A stretch of 64,000 nucleotides of DNA from Linnemannia schmuckeri (taxonomy: Eukaryota; Mortierellomycota; Mortierellomycetes; Mortierellales; Mortierellaceae), in NCBI GenBank assembly GCA_029449235.1, contig JANATG010000017.1:1132001-1196000 (forward strand). Direction: 5' to 3'. A program made the position numbers and the translations under genes. Positions 20,580 to 31,372 of this stretch are shown piece after piece. Below the pieces are notes generated by a model. That model did no database searches. It was not told the origin of the DNA and worked only from the letters and a program-made list of their open reading frames with translations. Every line of letters begins with the position of its first letter. Positions within the stretch are counted from its first letter, which is position 1.

Positions 20580-20845
20580 TCACGGTCACCTCCCCGATCA
20601 ATGTGGCGCAGACGCATCCGTTGACCACACTACACCTAAAGGAGAGCCGCTTGTTAACATTGAGCTCCATTCCTCATTCGTTGCGGTTCACTACAGGGAT
20701 CCGACAGTCTGATGGTACAACCTCATCTGGAGAGTTCTCCATTAAGGAAGCAACAGACTGAAGGTTATCTGTCCTGTGACCACCTCCCCGATCAACGTAG
20801 CACAGACGAATCTGTCAATCACGCTGTTACACCTAAAGGATGCCG
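20580..20845 (+). repeat. ~70-bp direct repeat, copies 194 bp apart
   Basis: CACCTCCCCGATCAATGTGG (20588) and CACCTCCCCGATCAACGTAG (20782) head two similar stretches ending in ACACCTAAAGGA. Confidence 0.65.
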
Positions 20846-21529
20846 ATCTTACATGACGAGACTTCCATGTAGCGTAAGTTTTTGCAGGGCCAATTACCTT
20901 TGCTTAATGTGATAACGAAGGAAAGTTAGGAGGAAAGGGAAGGGAAGGCAACTGAAGAGGGAGCAATGTGCAGGTAAGTAAAGGAGAATAGAATGTATGA
21001 GGGTCAGCTAAGCGAGAGATGAACAAATAGGAGCGGAGGTGTGCCAAGATAATAGACGAGAGAGGCAAGAACAATCAAAAACAGAACAACGATCGCAGGG
21101 AAAAAGAGCGACAGCAAAAGAAGATGCAAGCAATAGCTAAGGTGGAGAACAAAAGTAGTCGTGAACAAGAAGGCGGTGTCGATGACGATTGAGAGATGGT
21201 GTGTGAGACGCAGAAGCAATAAAAGAGGGTGGCAAGAGCGTTGGAAAGGAGTATGATGACGTATGCTCAATTATTTCCATGCAGCATGCTTGCGAAGAAA
21301 TAAATTTGGGTTACCACTGCAACCATGCAAGCTGTTTCCACCATCGACTTTCCCACCCAACCCACGCGTCCACTATTTCCCATGCCGTTCTCATGCTTCT
21401 TCCTGCTCGCCTTTACCACTCGTTCCTTCCTTCTCTCTTAACCATCGCCTCTCTTTTCTCCTTCTTTTCTTTCCATTTCTCACACTCTTTACCATCCTCG
21501 CTCTCTCTCTCTCCCTTAAATGCTCCACA
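20846..21529. other. Upstream region of the Crinkler pseudogene
   Basis: Pyrimidine-rich from 21330 (CTTTACC, TTTCTCAC, CTCTCTCTC) as in the promoter of the intact Crinkler gene. Nothing else recognised. Confidence 0.35.
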
Positions 21530-24240
21530 ACATGACCGCCAAACCCTGACCCAGTTCTGTCTTGTTGATGGAAAGGCCACCTCTAAGGTGTTCCCTGTCG
21601 ACATCGAGTCAAACAAGACAATTGGCGGCTCAAGAAGATCATCAGGACCGGCAAGCCTGTCGGTTTCGAGCACATCGATGCAAACAACCTCGCCCTTTGG
21701 CATGCAACCATCCTCGACGACATCCAAGCCGCTCCTATCACGATTGGTGCACTCCACGACAAAACAGTGAAGACCAACCTGCATACCCGCCTCTCCAAGT
21801 TGTTTTCCGACAGTCCTGACGATGACACTTACATCATTGTCCAGCGTCCTGCTCCCCAAGGTAATGCACATGCGTTTTTCTGATTGACGCGTTGCTGCTT
21901 GACCTCGCTGGAAGATGTACTTAACTTTATTTCTCGCGTTTTAATTGAACTGAATTAGTCCATGCACCTGTGCCTTCTCGCTCATTAACTCCACTTCCTA
22001 GCTACCAGTTGGACGATTCTCGCTCTGGCACGCCGCTGTCTGGTATGTGCCAACCCATCACCGCTTGTATGATCATTGTTTCTGTTAGATGTCGTATACC
22101 AACCTCCCCTTTTTTCTCATTCAACTATGTGACCACCATGCCGACATCAAAAAGATCACGGACAAGATCCCTGCATCAGGATCAGACAAAGTCAAATTTC
22201 TTGACGCGTTTGTCAAAGGCCAAGGAGCACTGCCTGTAAATGGTGAACCCATTCGAGGTTTGCCGAGAGTGTGTCGTCGAAAATTTGCCCATCCACCAGA
22301 AGCGCGTCCCAGCCTATTGTTCCTGGACCTTCCAAACCCATCCAAACCTGATTCGGCATTAAGGAATCTCGCAGCCAGATCTTTTTTCGACATAGTCAAG
22401 GAGAACAACCGCTTATTCATCCCTGTCTTTAGCGTCTCTGGTATGCTCCTTGTTGACAAATGTGGTTTATGGATCCCAGCAAACATTTCTTATTCATGGC
22501 GCTGACGATTATGTACTCTTCTTGTGCTTGTGTAGGATGTGGCAAGACTCGTGCGGTAATCGAGCTCCTGTCTCAGCACTAGGGCTTCTATCACATCGCT
22601 TCCAGCGGCGACTGTGATTCAAACGACATGATGAAAATTCACATCACCGTCAAAGAGCACCTGAACGATGCTCGAGACTCCTACCGCCGATCGACAGCTC
22701 AACAACGCCTTTGCACAGAAGAGCACGCTCCTGCTCTTTCTTTCTCAGCTCCTCATCTTCAAATATGCTTGAGCGTCTCCGGCAGCAGCGAGGCATTTAC
22801 CTGCGCCAGATGGACTCTCCTGCAGGTGTGCCCTCATGTTCTGTTCAAGGACATCTTCAATGTGCAGTTCCGCAAGCTCCGTAAGCGCCGTCATCACCAT
22901 GAGAGCAATTTCTTGGACTTTGTCAGCGATGCGTTCGAGGATGCAAAGGCACGCCTTGCCAAGCGTGGATGCCTACCAAGGGTCTAGAACGATACCAGGC
23001 TTCTAGTGTCCATGATGAGGCACAAATTTTTGGCGACGCATTCATTGGCTCTTTTCAGTCGATGTCATCGTCGGATCGATCCCCACGGCCCTTGCTCTTC
23101 CCAATCCTCCATGCGTTTCGAGAAATTGACGATGATCAGTTTACGTTAGTCATGTGGCGCCGACTTGAGTATATTAATACTCTTTGCTTGATCCAGAGCT
23201 CAGTCTCAAGTCCCAAGGGTAGCTCTACCAACTTTGAGATAAGCCACTCAACTTGGTTGATACTGGCTTGGTGTCCATTTCTGTTCAATATTGGTGGTTG
23301 CTGGTGTACTTCCTAACGCACTCTCTTTTTGTTTCTTTCACCCACATGACAAAATAGTACATGGAATTTGCTGGATGGGCATATCGCGAGTCGGTCAAGA
23401 CGTATGTTTCGCGAATGCGGAGTTGTCTGCTAGATGACGAATCAAAGCGGGCCTTTGACGAGCGTTTTCCGGAGGATGCACTCGACATGCTACTGGAAAA
23501 GTTTGTGGGCCGCCTCCGGCCAGCAAATGTTGCGACGGTATGCCCCTGTTACGCCAGTCAGGATATGATCTAAAGCAAGAACAAAGAGCATATACTAATA
23601 TTTATCCCTTGATTATCTTCCTATTTCCAGGAAACGTTGTCGAGCACAGCGAGCATGGCGCGTGGAAGTCCGTTATCGAGGACTCAGAGGACGTGCTGGT
23701 CGCTTATGAGTAACGGGACATCAAAGGCAACCTCTGCTACGGTCTTGCCCGCCTGCACGGCAAATGCAACAAATACAGCCCTCAATTTGTGGTCTCTTTT
23801 GTCACTACCCTCGGCCTTCTCTTCTACAAGCGCTGTATGTTTGGAGTCGATGAGGCTGTGCCCAACCATTCAGCGCCTGAGTTGATCGAGCGCGCATTTG
23901 GTCGGATCAAGATCATCCAAAGCCATGCCATCACGGTGATGGACGAGCCCTTCGTTTCCAAGGCAGTCGAGAACTACTTCTTTGGCAAGAATCTCTACTT
24001 CTGAAACCATACCTGCCTGCAGATGAAGCAGTTACAGCTGGTGAACGAGGACCAAAATCCTGGCACGGTTTTTGAGCGCTTTATCATGAGCATCTTTAAC
24101 GAAACATTCCAAACCCGACCGCTCTCCACGTGGCCTCACAACCCTTCCGTCTCGGAGATGTGTCCAGCTCTCGTCGGCAAGGTGGGATTGTTGGCTGGAG
24201 GGAGCCTGGACTCGAGCAAGGCGCGACTCACAGGATGATG
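21530..24240 (+). pseudogene. Crinkler (CRN)-type NTPase effector pseudogene
   Basis: Degraded relative of the intact Crinkler gene at 40.6 kb. Recognisable parts in order: an N-terminal CRN header (FCLVDGKATSKVFPVD, LALWH, IIVQRP), an intron at the same place as in the intact gene (donor after 21858, acceptor before 21960), a linker with LLFLDLP, a P-loop split by an intron (GCGKTR after 22535), a Walker-B-like DEAQIFGD near 23015, and FGRIKIIQSHAITVMDEPFV near 23900. Breaks: the ATG at 21532 is out of frame with the header, a frame change near 21627, an in-frame TAG near 22580, and more shifts beyond 22980. The C-terminal nuclease-like part is mostly gone. Not functional as it stands. Confidence 0.75.
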
Positions 24241-24364
24241 TTGATGGAGGAGTTCATGGACGCGCCCAGAAGGCTCTGGAAATCCCCAGTTAGTGCTCTT
24301 TATTAGTCTTTTCGGCCTCCCGGTATGTGGTTCTAAAATTGAAGTGGGCAAACGCTTCATCCGA

Positions 24365-24625
24365 CTGGATTTTACAGAAGGGCAGGGTTTGTAGGCAAGA
24401 TTGTAGGGTAGCTGTAATACCCTAACCGGTAGCAAATAAAGGGAAGACGAGTCTGTGATGCACCAAAGAAATACTTCTCAGTTCAGTTACTCTGTCTTCT
24501 GTAGTACGAGAGAAAAAGAGCAAACAAGCGATCTCTGGTGCACTACAAATACTATAGTAAAAGTGCGATTAACTAGGCTACAAAGACATCACCACATCCA
24601 GAAAAAGGGGTATCGATTTGGTAAC
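24365..24625 (-). repeat. Composite-repeat tail segment, inverted copy
   Basis: Reverse complement of 33330-33590: CCCTTTTTCTGGAT, TAGTATTTGTAGTGC, AGAGATCGCTTGTTTGCTC, TTTGGTGCATCACAGACTCG and ACTACCGGTTxxGGGTATTA all occur in the same order. Confidence 0.8.
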
Positions 24626-24667
24626 AGTATCACAGCGCGAACTGGAAATTCTTAAGGAGCAAGGACC

Positions 24668-24734
24668 GGAAGGGCCGACATCGAAGAATCAAAAGGCAAC
24701 GTCGCTATGAACGCTTGGCTGCCACAAGCCAGCT
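24668..24734 (-). repeat. 28S rRNA domain V fragment, copy 4 (inverted)
   Basis: On the minus strand CTGGCTTGTGGCAGCC, AAGCGTTCATAGCGACGTTG, TTTTGATTCTTCGATGTCGG; then jumps to a sequence leading into the tail segment, so most of the 28S 3' end is missing here. Confidence 0.85.
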
Positions 24735-24889
24735 GATGTGCCTCTTACATAGTACACTCGCGGACTTAGGTAAACTGCTACCATTCCTCTCAACCTTTAA
24801 TGATCTATAGTTGGCGCGTGTTTTGTACTACACTCTAACGTGGAACCGGTATCATAAACACACCATACAGTATCTGAAAGAGATAACAG

Positions 24890-25630
24890 CGAAACACTCT
24901 CCCCTTGGTCCTCTTCTTGTTTGTGGCTGGCTCTTTGGTTTCTCCTTTTGCTTCCCTCTGCCCTTGATCCTTCCCTTATTTTCTTTTTTGTTGCCTTGCT
25001 CTCTGCCCTTGGATCCTCCCTCATTTACTGCCTTCCTCTCTATCCCTGATACTCTTTTTATGCACCTCCATCGCTTTCCATCTCCGTTACATATGCTTGA
25101 TTTTTTGACTAGGCCTCTTGTTACCCTTGTTTTTTTTTGTGTTTCTCCTCGTTCTTTCCGTAACATTTTTAGCATCCCACCTTTATCCACTTGTCCTTGA
25201 TCTACTATTGCATCTTCATTTGTTAACCTGCCTTTTATTTTTTTTTTTGCAACCTTCCTTTCCTGTCTGCCTTGATTTTTTTTGCTTTCCTCCTATTGTG
25301 GTCTCCATCATTTTCATGCGTGCCCCCTATCTCACTATATTAGCCCCTGCTTTTGTATCCCTCCGTTCTCAGTTTGCCTTAGGCCTTTATCGTGCCCTTG
25401 ACCTTGATCTTCGTTCGTATCCCTGCCCTGGATCTTTTTTCATGCCTTGATTTTTCTCATCCCTCATCCCTCATCTCTCATCCTTCATCCCTCAGCTCTC
25501 ATCCCTCATCCCTTGATCTTTTTCCGGCATCCCTTGATCTTTCTCCAGCATCCCTTGATCTCTTTTAGCGTCCTTTGAAAGTGTCCTCCCCTTGCTATTT
25601 CTTGATTTGTTCATTGGTGTTGTCCACTAG
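24890..25630 (-). repeat. ATCAAGGG tract, inverted (CCCTTGAT on the plus strand)
   Basis: Dense CCCTTGATC units, turning into CATCCCTCATCCCT and GGCATCCCTTGATCTTT units at 25450-25565. Same orientation relative to 28S copy 4 as in the other tract-28S pairs. Confidence 0.8.
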
Positions 25631-25873
25631 TGTTGCCCCTTGATGTTGTCCGTCACTCTCGATCTTTTAGCATACTTACATTACCCTTCCATCGGCACTT
25701 CCTTGATCATGTTCTGCTCACTCACAACTAAGAATAAGATAAGGGACATGCTGCAACATTCAGCTACGCTTCTTCTTCGGGATCTATTGTTTGCTCAATA
25801 CTGGTGCTCAAACTGTCAACAATCAATACCCGTCTCAAAACCTCGACATGACCGGGATAAAGAGCGGCTCCAC

Positions 25874-25880
25874 TATAAAA
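25874..25880 (+). promoter_or_regulatory. TATA box of the VDPA-family gene, copy 1
   Basis: TATAAAA 125 bp before the ATG; it is also the first base of the duplicated block. Confidence 0.55.
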
Positions 25881-25998
25881 CCTTACAAAAATCGCATGAA
25901 ATTCGGCGTCAACATCCCTTACCTTCCCTTTATACACATTCCTTCTCGCTCTCGCTCGTAAATACATCTTCGTACCCATATTCCTTCACATAAAAGAC

Positions 25999-26223
25999 AT
26001 GCTATCCTCGATTCGCGCAATCAAGCTGGTTATCACCCTCACGGTGTCAATGGTCTTCCTGTCCGTGGTACTGACTATGTCTCGAGGTCTCGCTGACGCT
26101 GCTCCAATTGCGGATCCGGTTGCGCTCTTAGATTGTGCCGTCCAGGAAGTAACTAGTCTTGTCGATCCCGCGAACCTCGGTGTGCCCACCGAAGTTCCAC
26201 TCACCGGTTGCCTTGCGCCATAG
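25999..26223 (+). CDS. Small secreted VDPA-family protein, copy 1 (74 aa)
   Basis: Residues 1-34 are a signal peptide region (LVITLTVSMVFLSVVLTM...). The short mature part reads ADPVALLDCAVQ, then LVDPANLGVPTEVP and ends CLAP, with two cysteines that may pair. Two relatives lie in this window: 46898-47122 (duplicate) and 30929-31372 (diverged, opposite strand, with a C-terminal extension). All share DPV-L--C-VQ, LVDPA-LG-P-EVP and CLAP. No outside family recognised; a candidate lineage-specific secreted peptide. The gene has a close TATA box and no intron. Confidence 0.6.
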   Translation: MLSSIRAIKLVITLTVSMVFLSVVLTMSRGLADAAPIADPVALLDCAVQEVTSLVDPANLGVPTEVPLTGCLAP

Positions 26224-26312
26224 AGATATGGCTAGTCAAGTTGTGCAACATCTATAGCTCATCATGCCGTTATCTTTGTGTACGCGCACAGTATGCGTGA
26301 GATATTTAACAT

Positions 26313-26462
26313 TTGCTAGTCGCAGTAGCTGTTGTTTTACTCACGTGAAAAGAGGAGGCTATAAATTAAAAGCACAGAAAAATAAAGAGGACATGTTTTA
26401 GTCCGGCCCAACCACCTTTCCCACACACACACATACATATACAATATCTATATTAACACAAC
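26313..26462. other. Intergenic
   Basis: Contains a short CA-rich run (CACACACACATACATA, about 26421-26437). Nothing else recognised. Confidence 0.35.
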
Positions 26463-26523
26463 ACCGACATCGAAGGGTCAAAGAGCAACCTCGCTATGAA
26501 CACTTGGGTGCCACAAGTCAGGG
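26463..26523 (-). repeat. 28S rRNA domain V fragment, copy 5 (inverted)
   Basis: Minus strand CTGACTTGTGGCACCC, AAGTGTTCATAGCGAGG, TTGACCCTTCGATGTCGG. The most diverged copy, and the only one with no ATCAAGGG tract upstream. Confidence 0.75.
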
Positions 26524-26529
26524 TGTTTG

Positions 26530-26562
26530 TTTTCAAGGTAAAGATGGCCGTCTGTGACGACA
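26530..26562 (+). repeat. 34-bp dispersed repeat, copy 2
   Basis: Same sequence as 10726-10759; here it abuts a 28S fragment. Confidence 0.7.
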
Positions 26563-26599
26563 AACCAATTTTATCCAGTCAAAAGTGGAGCTGTCTGAG

Positions 26600-28340
26600 T
26601 GTTCCATATAGTCTACCTCACTAAGTATGGTATACTAGATAGTACATCGCACATGAGGATGGTACAGCCCGTCCTCAGTGGGCCTGAACGACCTTCATGA
26701 GCCTGAATGGCCCTTGAGGCTTTTGGGGCGCGTTCAAGAGGTCTAGGTATTGTCCACCTCCAACTCCTTGATAACAATTTTTCCTCTCCTCTCCATAATA
26801 TCCATGCGTCTGCGGCCCAACAGGAAATCGACGACTGCTTGATCAGCTGCTCGAGTATTGCACTGCTCTTCTGGGTACCGCTGTTCCTCATGCTCCGGGA
26901 CGGGTCGTCCGCACAGACACTCGTTTTCTCGGAGTTTCCGCCTATATATCTATTTTCACTCATATATCTGTGTCCACCATGCCCTCTGCTACTTAGTTGT
27001 GCGTGCTCGCTTCATACTGGAGGTGATGTTGTTCTCCACCTCCTAATTGACGGTTCTCTCGCATTGCGGTTTCCATAACTGCTCTCTTGCTTCCTTTTCG
27101 ACGTGACGACAAAAGAGACGGCTTACATGCTGGATAATGCTCTCTGGTATGTTCTTGAACATCTTGCGCCACTCCGTGGCAATGGCTTCGATATGAGACC
27201 TCAGTATATGTGGCAGACTATCCATACACTCGAGTTCTGGTGTTCCTGTTCCTCCTCCTCGCATGGTCTCAGGACCGCCTGCCACAGCGCCTCGCGGCAC
27301 TCACTGGTTCTTGGCTTCCTCCAGACAATCTCTCGGGGTGGTTGTTTTCCAGACGTGAGCTTCTTTCGCTGTTTGTTGAAATGTCTTGTGGCGATTTCTC
27401 CCCATCCGTTCACTCGGTCCAGGACATCCTCCCACAACTCCTCCTGCACCTCTGTGCTTTTAAAGCACGTCCATATATGTTCGTCTCTAGGCTGTACTGT
27501 CGGTATCGGTTATCCTTGTATAAATCCGGATGTCTGGCGCGTATGATGTCCGTGGTAAGTAGCATCCCGTAGACTTTCTTTATCCTATGGCTACGTAGGC
27601 GCGTGTCCTGCTGTGAACTGAAAAAGGTGTTGACCGATTTGTTGCTGTGTATTGTTGAAAGGGCGCCCAGCCAGTCTGTTCCCTAGTAGTCTAGAATTGA
27701 CCTCTTGCTCCTCTTGAGTGCCTTCCACTTCTGATTCCGGTGTCAATAGCCTGCATCTTCGGCACGTGTGTCGTGTTCTGGTCAAGCGTGACTCTGGCCA
27801 TTGTCCCTGAGTATTTGATGTCATCTTGGACGGCTCTGTCCGCCTGCCATACCGTCCCGGCCTGGGATTGCGCCTACTTTGCTGCCACATCCGCCTTTCC
27901 GTTCCACTCATTTCCGTCGTGGTCTTTGACCCACTCGACTGTTGTTGACCCTGTGCGCTCGCTGCATATACGTGCTACCACCGCCCACTCTGCGGCATAA
28001 TCGTATCTTGGATTCGTTCTCACAGACGCCCATTTCCGGATAGCAACGACCTACGCGAACTGCTCCATCACTGCTTGATTGTCGAGCCGTAAACAGAGGT
28101 CCTAGTCTTGTGGTATTGCAATGATCCCTGTGGTCAGTCCCATTAGTCCCGCTTTGGCAGACGATGCGAACCCCTTAGTGGACCCCTGCACCACCGCTTG
28201 TTCCGCTTCCACCGCCGCAATGCCATGGCACACGTCGGCTTCTCCTTATTCACCATTGAACCGTCAGAGTAAATGTGTTGGAGGTCAGGCCTAGCTTCTT
28301 TCCTGCATGTCTCCATGGACTTTTGTGCGTCTGGGTCCAT
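26600..28340 (-). pseudogene. RNase H domain and C-terminal region of a retroelement, degraded
   Basis: Minus strand. RNase H1 motifs appear in order: HIYSDGSMVNKE (first Asp), SSAKAGLMGLTTGI (the expected Glu is Lys), LRLDNQAVMEQF (Asp), VEWVKDHDGNEWNGKADVAA (His and last Asp). A helical region follows (VQEELWEDVL-like, DVLDRVNGWGEIATRHFNKQ) and the tail WAADAWILWRG near 26.8 kb. The reading changes frame after SDGSMVNKEKP and three TAG stops interrupt it near 28106, 28055 and 27880. It probably derives from a LINE whose reverse transcriptase part is absent. The tail also occurs at 3.84-4.01 kb. Confidence 0.65.
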
Positions 28341-28456
28341 GATAATGTGATTATACCTGTGTGTTGGCGGTTGTGGAGAAAAAGGAATAACGAAACAAAG
28401 AGGGAGTTGTTTAATTCAGAGACCAACTATTCACGTGATTATAGCGCAGTATGCCA

Positions 28457-29295
28457 TCAATGAAAGGCGCCGATAACCTCAGCCGTGCTCCTCACTTCAG
28501 CAAAGTCTCTCAGACTCTCGACATGCACATTATGGACCGTCTGTGCATCGACTCCAGCTTTCCCAAACGCCCTCGTAGCATCCTCGATGAGAATGATGCG
28601 CGCCATCTCAACCGCAAGTCTGTCCTCTCCTCGCTCATCCTCTGGCGCATCCTGCTGCGCCTCGACAAACACGCTCGTTCCGTCAGTCCACCGTGCCGAA
28701 GCTGCTGCGTCGGCCATGTTGCCGCGTCCACCCCATTTCCCCGTCAAAGCTAGATTCTGGGCTGTCCGAACGGCTGTGCTGACGGCAAGGTCCGTTGCAA
28801 TACCCGCAATGAGTAGAGTCTTGATGTCACGCTTTTTGAGGATCGACTCAAGTGGCGTGTTGATGAAGACACTGTGCCCATGCGAGGTTATGATGATTTC
28901 ATCCGGAGGTGGTAGTGGCGCGGCGTCTTTCTTGGGATCTACTGGCGCAGGAGGCGGTGTCTCGTCAAGAGTATAGACAAACTTTGGCCCTTCCGGACGC
29001 ATTACCCTTGGCGCGGCAAATTCGAGAAAGTCAATGGCGCACACTTGTTTCCCGTTCGCTCCAAACGGACCAACCTTGCTGACATGCAATGGGTGGTCAG
29101 TCCAGGCGGGGCGATACTGCACATGGATGATTAGTGGTCTCTGGCCCTCTGGCTTCTCTGCGCAGGCATCGCGGAAAACTGCGATAAGCGCCGCGACGTT
29201 CTTCTCAAACTCCGGATTGGAGGCGCCAGTTCCCCAGGCGGACACATCGCGGAACCGAGTTAGTTGTCGATGAGGAGCAGTGCCGTGGTATTCAT
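28457..29295 (-). pseudogene. Isochorismatase-family hydrolase, broken near its start
   Basis: Cytosolic cysteine-hydrolase-fold protein of about 279 codons. The ATG at 29295 begins MNTTALLLIDN, the usual first strand with the catalytic Asp, but the next codon is TAA and a one-base shift follows; the rest (FRDVSAWGTGASNPEFEKNV to the end) is open in a neighbouring frame. Core motifs are kept: LIIHVQYRP, the fold segment HGHSVFINTPLESILKK, and LLIAGIATDLAVSTAV. In that last motif the position of the catalytic Cys is Ala, as in some non-catalytic or divergent family members. Two changes close together suggest a real lesion, though an assembly error cannot be excluded. Substrate unknown. Confidence 0.65.
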
Positions 29296-29640
29296 CGGCG
29301 GGATTGGTGCTGTGATGTCACCGGTGACGGAATGATGCGACATTGGAGTTGATGGAGTTTATGTCTAACAATTAGGTGGTTCATGTCTTACATTGCTGGA
29401 ATGAGAGTCTACATGAACAAGAAGCTAGATTTATTTCCACATAAATCATGACATCACATTCTCTATCTCCTTGCAATCTGCATCTACGCGCTTAATCAAC
29501 CTTGCCACCATTTCTCCATTTCTCCATTTCTCTTGGGCTTCATCTTTCATCCTTCATTTTCATGACATCTTCCACGACTACTCACCTCTTATCACCCTCA
29601 AGTTATAATCTCATTGATTCCAACAAAACAATCAAGAAGA
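29296..29640. other. Intergenic, 5' of the isochorismatase-like gene
   Basis: Contains TTTCTCCATTTCTCCATTTCTC near 29512-29533, a short tandem. No other recognisable content. Confidence 0.3.
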
Positions 29641-29641
29641 C

Positions 29642-30020
29642 TTGATCACTATCGAACAGGATTCACCACTTCAACATCACCTGTGCAAAGTCATCCTTGG
29701 GAACAACAAAGCCAACCTTGTTCTCACTCTTGCGTTATACGAAGATTCGATTCCACTATCGACATTTGTATGGTCACATATGAAAAAAATTTACGGCATC
29801 GACGGCTACGATTTTGCTCCTTATCCAGACTCGCACCTTCGACATGGGCTGACGGCGTCTGCAAAAAGAACTGTCCGGCCTTTATGACGACTTGGAGACA
29901 CGGATGAGAGCTCTCTCCATCAAAGCAACTTTGGAAGCCGATGTCTCAATTTCCGTATCCAGTTTTCTTATGTGTGCCGTTACGCTGTACTCAAACTTTT
30001 GCGTCGCGCGGTATGACTGA
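29642..30020 (+). pseudogene. Unrecognised protein remnant in two frames
   Basis: The first frame reads KVILGNNKANLVLTLALYED, FVWSHMKKIYGIDGYDF; the second, from about 29872, reads ELSGLYDDLETRMRALSIKA to a stop near 30020. Composition looks protein-like, and the frame change suggests a decayed gene, but no family was recognised. Confidence 0.3.
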
Positions 30021-30279
30021 GATAAACCATACTTATAGAACGTAGTGTTTAATAAAGACTGTGAGTTGTGAATTAGTGTTATGAACGGTAGTTGTGAACT
30101 CGCATTGCGAACTAAGGCTAAACTGAGACTGAACTGTGGAACTATTTAGGAGCTGCTGTGCTACATTTATATGTAGGTGATAGAAGCCAGAACGGGCTTC
30201 TACGAGTTTCTAGGATGCTTTTGATTAGCCAGTCCTTAATTAGTCAGCCAAGGAAGTACCCAGGGTTTTTAAGCAATTT

Positions 30280-30470
30280 TTTCTCGGTCAAAAAGTCAAT
30301 TGACTGGTTGATCGTATCGGTTGATCGGTCAAAAGGTCAAGTCCATTTTTGGTCAAACATCGGTTAACCCGATTGCTCAAACGTCTGGCTAATTGACGGT
30401 TAACCAATTTGCAGGTTATACAGTCAAACGGTTAATCGATCAATCAGTTAATCAGCTACAATAGCAAATA
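30280..30470. repeat. Degenerate GGTCAA/GGTTAA repetition
   Basis: Many GGTCAAAA, GGTTGATC, CGGTTAAC and AGTTAATC words in 190 bp, several of them self-complementary. No order beyond short spacing. Confidence 0.45.
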
Positions 30471-30928
30471 CTTTATTATTCTTTATTTATGAAGATAGGA
30501 ATGAGCTATCGTCTCATAAGAGATGGAGATTCTGTGTTCAGTTCCTTCAACAAAATATATAAACTATTTCAGTATACAATCGCTAGGATACTTTAATGAC
30601 AAACCTCCGGTTCTACATTGTGGCCACATTTTACACCATAGTCTCCTATAGTCAAATTTGCAGGTACCTCCATATGCGTTTTGGCAGTCGCTTCCGGACC
30701 TTAACTGCAATTTGGAAGAGCTTTTCGTCCAACCAACAAGTGTCCAGGTATCACCATTTCTTGTCTCCATTGCTCCTAGCAAGCTGGACTCAGTTGCCCT
30801 CGGTTTGTAAAACGGCTCCGATGTCCATTCACATATCATGTTTTCATATCCCGCGTTGAAGGAACCAACCCACACATTTTTGAATATGGCTAGTATGACC
30901 AAGGAGCCGAAAAAATCTCATATTGTTG
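30471..30928. other. Intergenic with a doubtful minus-strand frame
   Basis: A 112-codon minus-strand frame (30564-30902) has five cysteines and a plausible middle (NGDTWTLVGWTKSSSKLQL), but no signal peptide and no recognised domain. Not called as a gene. Confidence 0.3.
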
Positions 30929-31372
30929 CTAGTTGCTGTGCGGGGAGTGCTTGTTTGACGGTGGAGATGCGAAGATTCCTCTGGGTATGATTTTTTTTGA
31001 ATTCCTGCTTTTTGTTATAGCCGATAGGCCACGAACGCTCCCCAGAAACTTTAGCTTTGACATCGTCCTCTCTCGACAGTGACAGCGATCGACTGGTAGA
31101 CGGAGGAGCTCAGTCTTTACAACAGAGATAGTTGGCCCACAGTCATCTAATCCGGTTAATTGAGGCGCAAGGCAGTTCATTTTGGGAACTTCAGAAGGCG
31201 CTCCGAGAGCGGCGGGATCAACAAGGGTAGTTACATCACCGGCGAATTGAACAACGCAGGTTATAAGGCCAACTGGATCGGGAACTGGATATGCGTCGGT
31301 AAGTCCTCCAGACATTGTAATCGCAACGGAGAGAAGGGCCATCGAGACAAAGGCGACGAAGGATCGTGTCAT
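30929..31372 (-). CDS. Small secreted VDPA-family protein, diverged member (147 aa)
   Basis: Signal peptide (MTRSFVAFVSMALLSVAITM) and the family core VPDPVGLITCVVQ, TLVDPAALGAPSEVP, CLAP. The other two members stop right after CLAP. This one continues for about 80 residues in a Lys/Arg/Ser-rich tail (LTGLDDCGPTISVVKTELLR...). The tail has no recognisable domain and could be read-through after loss of the ancestral stop, or lie partly in an unseen intron. Function unknown. Confidence 0.55.
   Translation of the reverse strand: MTRSFVAFVSMALLSVAITMSGGLTDAYPVPDPVGLITCVVQFAGDVTTLVDPAALGAPSEVPKMNCLAPQLTGLDDCGPTISVVKTELLRLPVDRCHCRERTMSKLKFLGSVRGLSAITKSRNSKKIIPRGIFASPPSNKHSPHSN

Larger units (their letters stand above)
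25874..26312 (+). repeat. Duplicated block A, copy 1
   Basis: From the TATAAAA box at 25874 to TTTAACAT at 26312; recurs at 46778-47211 with flanks about 97-98% identical and the coding part about 95%. Confidence 0.9.

Noticed and set aside
30564..30902. Cys-containing 112-codon minus-strand frame
   Set aside because: No signal peptide, no family, and the upstream part shows stops in every frame.
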